From Spirochaetaceae bacterium UBA1306 (GTDB lineage Bacteria; Spirochaetota; Spirochaetia; Treponematales; Rectinemataceae), in contig DBTW01000219.1 of assembly GCA_002307245.1 (NCBI GenBank), forward strand, positions 1 through 20,756: a stretch of DNA of 20,756 bases. Reading direction: 5' to 3'. Numbering within the stretch: the first letter of the stretch is position 1; each line of letters begins with the position of its first letter. The notes under the pieces were generated by a model that made no database searches, had not been told where the DNA came from, and saw only the letters and a list, made by a program, of their open reading frames with translations. The translations under genes and the position numbers were made by a program. This document shows positions 6,569-13,962 of this stretch, in pieces.

Positions 6569-8749
6569 ATGTCGAATCCGATGGATAAATTCAAGGCTAC
6601 CTTCCGGGAGGAGGCCTTCGAGCTCCTCAGCCATCTCGAGGACGGCCTCCTCGAGCTCGAGTCCCAGCCGCTTAACGGAGAGCTCATCAACGCTGCCTTC
6701 CGGGCGATACATACGGTCAAGGGCTCGGCGGCCATGTTCGGCTACGACTCCGTGTCCAAATTCGCCCACGAGATGGAGACGGCCCTCGATCTCTGCCGGA
6801 ACGGGACCCTGTCCATAACCAAGGAATTCATAGGTCTGGCCCTCAAAGGCCGGGATCAATTGCGCCAACTCATGGAATTCGAAGGCGTCATTCCTGATGA
6901 TATAGCCATCGAGGGAGCCTCCCTCCTGCAGCGCTTCAAGGATTTCGCGGCCAAGGCGAAGCCAAAGGAAGCCTCCGCCGTCGCCGTTTCCGTGGTGGCC
7001 GAGAAAAGCCCGGGAGCCGAGGGCGAAACGCGGGCGACCGAGGCGCCGCTGGCGGAGGCGCAGCTTGAGCTCAGCTACCGCATCAGCTTTAAGCCCTCGA
7101 AGGGCATCTTCAAGAACGGCACCAGGGTCCTCAACCTCGTCGAGGAACTGTCGAACCTGGGCCGGGCCGACATCATCCCGCACCTCGAGCTGGTACCCCC
7201 CCTCGAGGCCCTGGATCCGGAGTGCTGCTACGCCTGGTGGGAAGCCATCCTCACGACCGCGGCGGGGGAGAACGCGATAAAGGACATCTTCATCTTCGTC
7301 GAGGAGCTGTCGGAGCTGAAGATCGAGACCCTGCGGGGCGAGCTCGGAGGGAAGGCCAAGCCGCTCGGTGAGATCCTCATCGACCGCGGGGATGTATCCC
7401 GCGACGATGTCAGGGAAGCGCTCGGATCCCAGAGGAAGCTCGGGGAGGTGCTCGTGGAGAACAAACTCGTCTCTCGCCCTCAAGTCGAATCCGCCCTCGT
7501 CGAGCAGGAGCACCTCAAGAAAGTGCAGGAGCGGGTCGATTCCGGCACGAACTCGATCCGCGTGGCGAGCGACAAACTGGACGCCCTCGTCGACCTCGTC
7601 GGGGAGCTGGTCACCCTTCAGGCCAGGCTGGCCCAGACTTCCATCGATATATCCGACGCATCGCTCGCCTCCATCTCCGAGCAATTCGAGCGCCTGATCT
7701 CCCAGCTGCGGGACAATACGATGAGCATCCGCATGCTGCCCATCGGCAGCACCTTCAACAAATTCCGCCGCGTGGTGAGGGACCTGTCCCTCGAGCTCGG
7801 CAAGGAGGCCGAGCTGGTCACCGAGGGCGCGGACACCGAGCTGGACAAGACCGTGATCGAGAAGCTGGGCGATCCGCTCGTGCACATCATCCGCAACTCG
7901 GTCGATCACGGCATCGAGAGCCCGGACGCCCGCGTGCGCGCCGGCAAGCCGCGCGCCGGCGTCATCAAGCTGGCCGCTCGCCATTCGGGTGCCTACGTCC
8001 TCATCCAAGTATCCGACGACGGCAAGGGCCTCGACCGGGAAGCCATACGAGCGAAGGCGATCGAACGCGGCCTCATCTTCCCGAACCAGGAGATCGCCGA
8101 CCAGGAGCTCTACAACATCATTTTCGAACCCGGGTTCTCGACGGCCAAGGCGGTCACCTCGGTCTCGGGCCGGGGCGTCGGGATGGACGTCGTCAAGCGG
8201 GAGATAGACTCGCTTGGCGGCACTGCCCAGCTCACCACGAAGCCCGGCGCGGGCATGACCGTGACCCTCAAGATACCCCTGACCCTCGCGATCATCGAGG
8301 GCCTCCTGGTCCGCATCGCGGGGGAATTCTTCGTCGTGCCCCTCTCGACGGTCGACGGCTGCATCGAGATCCGCAACGACCAGCTGGGCGCCTTGGGCGA
8401 GCGTCGCATCATCAACTACCGCGACGAACTCGTGCCCTATATCCGGCTCCGCGGATTCTTCGCCTGCGGAAATTCCGAGACGGGAGGGAAGGACGAGGCG
8501 GAGCCCGAGATCGAGCAGATCGTCATCGCATCCGCGCAGGAATACCGAGTGGGCCTCGTCGTGGACCAGGTGATCGGCGATTACCAGATCGTCATCAAGC
8601 CGCTGGGCCGGATGTACCGCGATGTGGACGGCGTCTCCGGCGCCACGATTCTCGGCGACGGAACCGTGGCCCTGATATTAGACGTCAACCGCCTGGCCCT
8701 CGTGGTCCAGCGGGAGAGCGGACTCAAGGCTGCTGCGGGGGGTGCCTGA
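6569..8749 (+). CDS. cheA: chemotaxis histidine kinase CheA with MshEN-like insert
   Basis: About 726 residues from the ATG at 6569. Domains in order: P1 HPt with phospho-acceptor His48 in AIHTVKGSAAMFG; an acidic, alanine-rich linker; a P2-like domain (about 170-255, YRISFKPSKGIFKNGTRVL to IFIFVEELSEL); two adjacent repeats of LGEILIDRGDVSRDDV / LGEVLVENKLVSRPQV type (265-313) that look like MshEN/GspE-N motifs; P3 dimerisation (about 325-385); P4 ATPase with N box IIRNSVDHGIE (N443), G1 SDDGKG (D483-G487) and G2 GRGVGMDVV (534 on); and a P5 CheW-like domain from about 575. It phosphorylates CheY and CheB in response to receptor arrays at the membrane. All kinase motifs look intact. The stop overlaps the cheR start in TGATG. 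Confidence 0.96.
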   Translation: MSNPMDKFKATFREEAFELLSHLEDGLLELESQPLNGELINAAFRAIHTVKGSAAMFGYDSVSKFAHEMETALDLCRNGTLSITKEFIGLALKGRDQLRQLMEFEGVIPDDIAIEGASLLQRFKDFAAKAKPKEASAVAVSVVAEKSPGAEGETRATEAPLAEAQLELSYRISFKPSKGIFKNGTRVLNLVEELSNLGRADIIPHLELVPPLEALDPECCYAWWEAILTTAAGENAIKDIFIFVEELSELKIETLRGELGGKAKPLGEILIDRGDVSRDDVREALGSQRKLGEVLVENKLVSRPQVESALVEQEHLKKVQERVDSGTNSIRVASDKLDALVDLVGELVTLQARLAQTSIDISDASLASISEQFERLISQLRDNTMSIRMLPIGSTFNKFRRVVRDLSLELGKEAELVTEGADTELDKTVIEKLGDPLVHIIRNSVDHGIESPDARVRAGKPRAGVIKLAARHSGAYVLIQVSDDGKGLDREAIRAKAIERGLIFPNQEIADQELYNIIFEPGFSTAKAVTSVSGRGVGMDVVKREIDSLGGTAQLTTKPGAGMTVTLKIPLTLAIIEGLLVRIAGEFFVVPLSTVDGCIEIRNDQLGALGERRIINYRDELVPYIRLRGFFACGNSETGGKDEAEPEIEQIVIASAQEYRVGLVVDQVIGDYQIVIKPLGRMYRDVDGVSGATILGDGTVALILDVNRLALVVQRESGLKAAAGGA

Positions 8750-9642
8750 TGGCGATCGATGCTCGCGGCGAAGGCCGTCCCGAGCCGGAAGCGAGGCCGG
8801 TGACCGGATCCGCCGTCCTCTCTGACGCGGATTTCCGCCGGCTCTCCTCGTTCATAGAGAGCGAGCTCGGGATCCGCATGCCCAGCACGAAGCGCATCAT
8901 GCTCGAGTCGAGGCTCCAGAAGCGCCTCCGGAAGTTCGGGTTCGACTCCTACCGCCAATACGTGGACTTCGTATTCTCCGATGAGGGGCGCGAATCCGAG
9001 CTCATCAACATGATCGATGCGGTGACGACGAACAAGACCGATTTCTTCCGGGAAGCCGAGCACTTCGACTACCTGGTGGGGAAGATCGTGCCCACGGCCG
9101 AGGCTCGGGACGGCGCCGGCATCGTGCGTCCCTTCTCCGTTTGGTCGGCCGGCTGCTCGACGGGGGAGGAGCCCTATACCATCGCGATGGTGCTCGAGGA
9201 GCGGAGGACCGTCGACCCGAGGTTCTCGTACCGCATCTTCGCGAGCGACCTCTCGACCCAGGTGCTCGACAAGGCCATGGAGGCCGTCTACGAGGAGTCG
9301 AAGGTCGCCGTCGTGCCGATGAGCTACAAGAAGAAGTACATGCTCCGCAGCAAGGCGAAGGATCAAGCCCTTGTGCGCATGAAGCCGGAGATCCGAGCGC
9401 GCATCAGCTTCGCCAGGATCAACTTCATGGACGACAGCTACCCCGTGAACGAGACCTTCGACGTCGTATTCTGCAGGAACGTAATCATCTATTTCGAGAG
9501 GCCCATCCAAGAGGCGATCCTCAAGAAACTCTGCGCCCATATCCGGCCTGGAGGATGGCTCATCCTTGGCCATTCGGAGACGCTCACGGGCATGGACATG
9601 CCCTTGAAGGGCATCGCCCCCACGATCTACGAGCTGCGGTAA
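8749..9642 (+). CDS. cheR: chemotaxis protein methyltransferase CheR
   Basis: A 297-residue protein that transfers methyl groups from S-adenosylmethionine to glutamates on chemoreceptors. An N-terminal helical domain (about 20-90, with LSSFIESELGIRMPSTKR) precedes the SAM-binding core: WSAGCSTGEEPYTIA (132-146), the acidic strand end FASDLS, VFCRNVIIYF and the closing WLILGHSETL. It reaches full length for the family. No C-terminal TPR or receptor-tail-binding extension is present. The ATG overlaps the cheA stop by one base, and a G-rich run lies just upstream, so translation is probably coupled to cheA. The presence of CheR and CheB shows the system adapts by receptor methylation, although no receptor gene lies in the window. 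Confidence 0.96.
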   Translation: MAIDARGEGRPEPEARPVTGSAVLSDADFRRLSSFIESELGIRMPSTKRIMLESRLQKRLRKFGFDSYRQYVDFVFSDEGRESELINMIDAVTTNKTDFFREAEHFDYLVGKIVPTAEARDGAGIVRPFSVWSAGCSTGEEPYTIAMVLEERRTVDPRFSYRIFASDLSTQVLDKAMEAVYEESKVAVVPMSYKKKYMLRSKAKDQALVRMKPEIRARISFARINFMDDSYPVNETFDVVFCRNVIIYFERPIQEAILKKLCAHIRPGGWLILGHSETLTGMDMPLKGIAPTIYELR

Positions 9643-9656
9643 GGCGGGAGGAACCG

Positions 9657-10733
9657 ATGTCCGAGTGCATACGCGTGATGATCGTCGATGATTCCGCCGT
9701 CGTCAGGCAGACCCTCAAGGAGGTACTCGAGTCCGACCCCGGCATCGAGGTCATGGGAGTGGCCGCCGATCCCATATTCGCCCTGAAGCGGATGGAGTCC
9801 GAGAGGCCCGACGTCATCATAACCGACGTCGAGATGCCGCGGATGGACGGCTTGACCTTCCTTAAAACCGTGATGGATCGCGATCCCATCCCCATCGTGG
9901 TTTGCTCGAGCAAGACCGAGGCGGGATCGGACAACGCGATACGCGCCTTGGAATACGGTGCGGTGGAGATCATCCAGAAACCCAAGCTGGGCACCAAGCA
10001 GTTCCTCGAGGAATCCAAGATGCGGATCTGCGATGCCGTGAAGGCGGCCGAAATGAGTAAGGGCAAACTGGGCAAGCTCAAGGCCAGGCCTGCGGTATCC
10101 GAGGTGTCCCCGAAACTGACCGCCGACGTCATGCTGCCCAAGCCGGACAGGACGATCGTCGAGACCACCGAGAAGGTCGTCGTCGTCGGCGCCTCCACGG
10201 GCGGGACCGAGGCCTTGCGGGAATTCCTCGAGGCCTTTCCCGAGGATGCGCCAGGCATCGTCATCGTGCAACACATGCCCGAGCATTTCACCGAGGCCTT
10301 CGCGAAGAGGCTGGACGGCCTATGCCGGATCAACGTCAAGGAAGCGGAGGACAACGACACGGTCATCCGCGGCCGAGCCCTCATTGCCCCCGGCAATAAG
10401 CACACTCTCCTCAAGCGATCGGGGGCGAGGTATTATGTCGAGGTGAAGGAAGGGCCCCTGGTATGCCGCCATAGGCCCAGCGTCGATGTCCTGTTCCGCT
10501 CGGCCGCCCGATACGCCGGGAAGAACGCGATCGGCGTGATCATGACGGGGATGGGCGACGACGGATCGAGGGGCATGCGCGAGATGCACGACGGCGGAGC
10601 CTATACGATCGCCCAGGACGAAGCCTCCTGCGTCGTCTTCGGAATGCCCAACGAGGCCATCAAGCTCGGGGGCGTGGACCTGGTGCTCGACCTCGGGGCC
10701 ATAGCGGCCGAGGTACAGAAGCGGTCACGATAG
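9657..10733 (+). CDS. cheB: chemotaxis response regulator and protein-glutamate methylesterase CheB
   Basis: About 358 residues from the ATG at 9657, which has GGGAGG (9646-9651) 5 bases upstream; the same frame is open earlier only as an overlap with cheR. The N-terminal receiver has the acidic pair in MIVDDSAVVR, phospho-acceptor Asp57 in IITDVEMPRMDG, and Lys in IIQKPKL. After a charged linker (about 130-165) the methylesterase domain starts at VVVVGASTGGTEAL with catalytic Ser180, His206 in IVQHMPEHFT, and Asp302 in MTGMGDDGSRG, so the triad is complete. CheA phosphorylation would activate demethylation and deamidation of receptors. It sits 14 bases behind cheR. Confidence 0.96.
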   Translation: MSECIRVMIVDDSAVVRQTLKEVLESDPGIEVMGVAADPIFALKRMESERPDVIITDVEMPRMDGLTFLKTVMDRDPIPIVVCSSKTEAGSDNAIRALEYGAVEIIQKPKLGTKQFLEESKMRICDAVKAAEMSKGKLGKLKARPAVSEVSPKLTADVMLPKPDRTIVETTEKVVVVGASTGGTEALREFLEAFPEDAPGIVIVQHMPEHFTEAFAKRLDGLCRINVKEAEDNDTVIRGRALIAPGNKHTLLKRSGARYYVEVKEGPLVCRHRPSVDVLFRSAARYAGKNAIGVIMTGMGDDGSRGMREMHDGGAYTIAQDEASCVVFGMPNEAIKLGGVDLVLDLGAIAAEVQKRSR

Positions 10734-10734
10734 C

Positions 10735-10754
10735 CCCGCGCGGTTGAACGCGGG
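10735..10754 (+). promoter_or_regulatory. GC-rich inverted repeat between cheB and cheY
   Basis: CCCGCG (10735-10740) and CGCGGG (10749-10754) form a perfect 6-base-pair stem with an 8-base loop, starting right after the cheB stop. A-rich CAAAAG follows rather than a U tract, so it is not a standard terminator. It could stabilise or divide the transcript so that cheY is expressed at a different level, but with such G+C content a chance repeat is also possible. Confidence 0.3.
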
Positions 10755-10778
10755 CAAAAGCAGCGCAAGGAGAGGTAC

Positions 10779-11147
10779 ATGCCCAAGAAAATACTGATCG
10801 TCGACGACTCCGCTGCCATCCGGCAGAGCATCTCTTTCATCCTCGCCCAGGAAGGGTACGAGACCATGGAGGCGACCGACGGCCTCGAGGCATTCAACAT
10901 GCTCGGCTCCATCGACTCCCTTGATCTCATCATAACGGACGTGAACATGCCCAACCTCGACGGCATCGGCTTCATCCGTAAGGCGAGGGAGCTGCCTAAA
11001 TTTAAATTCACGCCCATCCTCGTCCTGACGACGGAGTCGCAGGGCTCGAAGATGAACGAGGGCAAGGAAGCCGGGGCCACCGGATGGATCGTCAAGCCCT
11101 TCAATTCGGACAAGCTCCTCGGCATCGTCAAGAAAGTGGCGGGGTGA
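10779..11147 (+). CDS. cheY: chemotaxis response regulator CheY
   Basis: A 122-residue single receiver domain. The residues needed for phosphorylation are present: acidic pair D9-D10 in ILIVDDSAAIR, phospho-acceptor Asp54 in IITDVNMPNLDG, T84/T85 in LVLTTES, and Lys106 in GWIVKPFNSD. The aromatic before Lys is Trp103, a form usual in CheY/PilG-like proteins of non-enteric bacteria. Its position between cheB and cheW, downstream of cheA, marks it as the output regulator of this pathway, acting on a flagellar switch or another motility or signalling target that is not in the window. AAGGAG (10767-10772) lies 6 bases before the ATG. Confidence 0.93.
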   Translation: MPKKILIVDDSAAIRQSISFILAQEGYETMEATDGLEAFNMLGSIDSLDLIITDVNMPNLDGIGFIRKARELPKFKFTPILVLTTESQGSKMNEGKEAGATGWIVKPFNSDKLLGIVKKVAG

Positions 11148-11158
11148 TCGGAGGCAAC

Positions 11159-11638
11159 ATGAGCGGCGAATCGAACGGAAAGTATCTCGCCTTCGAGCTA
11201 GCGGGTCAGTGCTTCGCCGTCGACGTATCCAGGGTGGAGGTTGTGCTCGAGACTGCGCCGATCACCCGCGTCCCCAAGGCCCCTCCGCACCTGCGCGGGG
11301 TCATCAACTACCGAGGCGCAGTCATACCCGTCGCCGACCTTCGGATCCGCTTCGGGGATGGGTCCACCTCCTCTAGCGATGGTTCAAGCATCATCGTCCT
11401 CCAGGTGCGCTACGGCCAGGAGGACTTGACGATCGGCATGCTCGCCGACGCCGTGCGGGAGGTCATCGACCTGGACCCGTCCAGGATCGAACGCCCACCC
11501 CAGATCGGCTCGCGCATCGACGACGCGCTCATCTCAGGCATCGGCGAGAGGGCAGGGGAGTTCATCGTCGTGCTGGACATAGACGAGGCCTTCAAGGCGG
11601 AAGCCGCGGCAGGGGAGCGCGGGGCGGAGCAGAGGTGA
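11159..11638 (+). CDS. cheW: chemotaxis coupling protein CheW
   Basis: About 159 residues from the ATG at 11159, with GGAGG (11150-11154) 4 bases upstream. The single CheW domain shows the family features: KYLAFELAGQCFAVDVSRV at the start, the strand-turn HLRGVINYRGAVIPVADLR with the conserved Arg52 of the NxRG motif, and a late IGMLADAVREVIDLDP segment. CheW links CheA to chemoreceptors in membrane arrays. A short Ala/Glu-rich tail (about 145-159) adds nothing recognisable. Its last codons overlap the next start in GTGA, so the downstream kinase is probably translated by coupling. Confidence 0.94.
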   Translation: MSGESNGKYLAFELAGQCFAVDVSRVEVVLETAPITRVPKAPPHLRGVINYRGAVIPVADLRIRFGDGSTSSSDGSSIIVLQVRYGQEDLTIGMLADAVREVIDLDPSRIERPPQIGSRIDDALISGIGERAGEFIVVLDIDEAFKAEAAAGERGAEQR

Positions 11639-13551
11639 AGGGGCGGAACATCCTCATCGTCGAGGACGAGAACATCGTCGCTCTCGACATGCGAATGCGC
11701 CTGGACGCGATGGGCTATCGCGTCGTCGACGTCGTGGACACAGGAACGCTCGCGATCGATCGCGTGACGGCCCTCGATCCGGACCTCGTGCTCATGGACA
11801 TCAAGCTCAAAGGCGAACAGGACGGCATCGAGATCGCCACGCAGCTACGGGAACGGAGCGAGGTGCCGGTCATCTTCGTGACCGCCTTCACTGACGAGAG
11901 GACCCTGGACCGGGCCAAGCGGGCCAGTCCTTATGGGTACATCGTCAAGCCCTTTCACGAGCGCGAACTCAGGATTGCAATCGAGCTGGCCCTCTATAAG
12001 CACCAATACGAGCTTTCCATCCGCCGCGAGCGGGACATAGCGGAGGAGTCCAACCGGATCAAGGGCGAGTTCCTGACCAACATGAGCCATGAGCTGAAGA
12101 CTCCCCTCAACAGCGTCATAGGTTTCACGGAACTCGCGATGGCCTCCTCGAAGGACCCGGAGCAACGGGAGCATCTCGCCATAGCCCTCTCTTCCGCCAA
12201 GTCCCTCCTGATGCTCATCGAGTCGATCCTCGATTTCGCGCGAATGGAAGCCGGCAAGCTCGCGGTCGTGGAATCGCCCTTCTCCCTCGACGCGCTCCTG
12301 GACGACTGCACGGACGCCCTCGCGATGGCCACCTATTCCAAGGGCCTCGCGGCCTTCTCCTACCGCGATCCATCGATTCCGGACAGCCTGATCGGCGATT
12401 CCTCGATGCTCCGCCATATCCTCCTCAACCTCATCGACAACGCCGTGAAATTCACGGACGCCGGCAGCGTGCATTTCAGCTCGAGGCTCCTCGCCCCCAA
12501 GGCCGGTTCCGACTCCTCTGTCTCGGTGGAATTCGAAGTCGTGGATACGGGCATCGGAATGCCGCCCGAGAAGATTGACGTGGCCTTCGACCGTTTCACG
12601 CAGCTCGACGCCTCCAAGACGCGCAGGGCCGGCGGCACAGGCCTCGGCCTAGCCATCGTGTCCAAATCCGTCGAGCTGATGGGCGGCGAGCTGTCGGTCG
12701 AGAGCGAGGAAGGGAAGGGGACTCGCTTCTTCGTGCGCATTTCCTTCGAACTCGGCTCGGATGCCCGATGGGCCGATGCCCCTTCGGGCGCCGATCACGT
12801 CGAGGCGGTACTGGCGGGTTTCGACGACGAGACCGGGCGCGATGCGGCGGCCGTCCTCTCGAGGTTGGGCCTTAGCTCCACGATCGTGGCCGGCCTTCGG
12901 GAAGCAGCGGGCATGGAAAGCGCCATCGTACTTGCCGACGAGCGCGCGCTTGAGGCCGGGCCGCAAGCGATCGACAGCTCCCTGGAGGGCAGGCTCATCG
13001 TCGCTACGAGGCTCGGGGGGGCTGCGCGATCTAGGCTCGGCGGCAACCCGGTAGTGGCCTTCTCCGCGCTGCCGCTTCGCGCCTCGGGATTCAGCAAGGC
13101 CCTCGGCGCGCTTCGCGGGAGCGACCTGATGGCAAGGCGGTCGGGGTCGCTCCCTTCCTCGAACGCGTCCGTGACGCGCTTCGGCAGCCCTCCGCTGTCC
13201 GGCGACACGGGGAAGGTGTCATCGTCCGCGACCGGCGACGAGGTCGCGCTCAGGATAAGCCATGAAGCCTCAGCCGCGGCCGATGACGAGGCCGCGGCTG
13301 TCCTGTTGCGCCTCGCCTCGATCTTGGGGACTGCCGTTAGCTCGGCCGCGTATTCCGATGCCGAGCGCGAGGCGAAGGAGGCCCAGGGTCGACTCGACCG
13401 CATGGGCGAGGCTCGCGGCTCGCGGCTAGCCTTCGCGGCCTTGCTAGCCGCGCGGAAGGGCGATTCCGAGACACTAGCCGGATCGATCGCAGCGATCGAG
13501 AAATTCTGCGGATCAAGGGTCGGAAACGGCCTGGGAGGATTGGGGATATGA
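11635..13551 (+). CDS. receiver-histidine kinase hybrid with degenerate C-terminal receiver
   Basis: A 638-residue cytoplasmic kinase with no membrane span. N-terminal receiver (1-125): acidic pair E10-D11, phospho-acceptor Asp55 in LVLMDIKLKG, Lys in YIVKPFHEREL. HisKA follows with His152 in NMSHELKTPLNS. The HATPase has N box LLNLIDNAVKF, G1 VVDTGIGMP and G2 GGTGLGLAIV. The region 385-495 looks like a second receiver: it keeps a D397-D398 pair and a possible Asp435 (IVLADERA), but the usual Lys-Pro is L479-P480 (SALPLRASGF), so it is probably degenerate. The last 100 residues are helical and HPt-like in length but lack a phospho-His motif. I chose the GTG at 11635 because GGAG (11626-11629) lies 5 bases upstream and it overlaps the cheW stop by 4 bases. 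The input is unknown. Confidence 0.9.
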   Translation: MKGRNILIVEDENIVALDMRMRLDAMGYRVVDVVDTGTLAIDRVTALDPDLVLMDIKLKGEQDGIEIATQLRERSEVPVIFVTAFTDERTLDRAKRASPYGYIVKPFHERELRIAIELALYKHQYELSIRRERDIAEESNRIKGEFLTNMSHELKTPLNSVIGFTELAMASSKDPEQREHLAIALSSAKSLLMLIESILDFARMEAGKLAVVESPFSLDALLDDCTDALAMATYSKGLAAFSYRDPSIPDSLIGDSSMLRHILLNLIDNAVKFTDAGSVHFSSRLLAPKAGSDSSVSVEFEVVDTGIGMPPEKIDVAFDRFTQLDASKTRRAGGTGLGLAIVSKSVELMGGELSVESEEGKGTRFFVRISFELGSDARWADAPSGADHVEAVLAGFDDETGRDAAAVLSRLGLSSTIVAGLREAAGMESAIVLADERALEAGPQAIDSSLEGRLIVATRLGGAARSRLGGNPVVAFSALPLRASGFSKALGALRGSDLMARRSGSLPSSNASVTRFGSPPLSGDTGKVSSSATGDEVALRISHEASAAADDEAAAVLLRLASILGTAVSSAAYSDAEREAKEAQGRLDRMGEARGSRLAFAALLAARKGDSETLAGSIAAIEKFCGSRVGNGLGGLGI

Positions 13552-13952
13552 AGATACTGGTGGTGGAAGACGATTTCGGCAGCCGTAGGATGATGCAGAA
13601 ACTCCTCGAGCCCTATGGCGATGTCGACGTGGTGGTCGACGGCGAGGAGGCGGTGGAGGCCTTCCGCATGGCCTGGGAGGATTCCTCGCCCTACGACGTC
13701 GTATTCATGGATATCATGATGCCGAAAATGGACGGGCACGAGGCCCTCAAGCGCCTTCGCGAACTCGAGCGTGACATGGGCGTGAAGCCCTCCAATGAGG
13801 CTAAGGTCATCATGACCTCGGTATTGGAGGATCCCAAGAACGTCATCGAGGCCTACTACGGCGGCGCGGCCACGAGCTACCTCATCAAGCCCATCGACCG
13901 CGAGAAGCTCGAGGAAGAGCTCGCGAAGATAGGCGCGAAACCCAAGCCCTAG
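13548..13952 (+). CDS. stand-alone response regulator (CheY-like receiver)
   Basis: A 134-residue single receiver domain without an output domain. It has E7-D8-D9 in ILVVEDDFGSRRMM, phospho-acceptor Asp55 in VVFMDIMMPKMDG, a Thr-Ser in VIMTSVLED, and Lys in SYLIKPIDREKL. It differs clearly from the CheY at 10779 and belongs to the group of single receivers with a longer alpha3-beta4 loop (ELERDMGVKPSNEAK). Its ATG overlaps the upstream kinase stop in ATGA, with GGGAGG 9 bases before it. Lying between two hybrid kinases, it is a good candidate for their shared phosphoryl acceptor; this is inferred from position only. Confidence 0.92.
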   Translation: MKILVVEDDFGSRRMMQKLLEPYGDVDVVVDGEEAVEAFRMAWEDSSPYDVVFMDIMMPKMDGHEALKRLRELERDMGVKPSNEAKVIMTSVLEDPKNVIEAYYGGAATSYLIKPIDREKLEEELAKIGAKPKP

Positions 13953-13962
13953 GGACGGATCG

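Noticed and set aside
6446..8008. Long 520-codon open frame on the - strand across cheA
   Set aside because: It lies antisense to a clear CheA with intact motifs; long antisense frames are common in sequence this rich in G+C, and its protein has no recognisable domain.
9141..9656. Upstream extension of cheB into cheR
   Set aside because: The ATG at 9657 has a strong ribosome site and gives the normal CheB N-terminus; the extension is out-of-frame cheR sequence.
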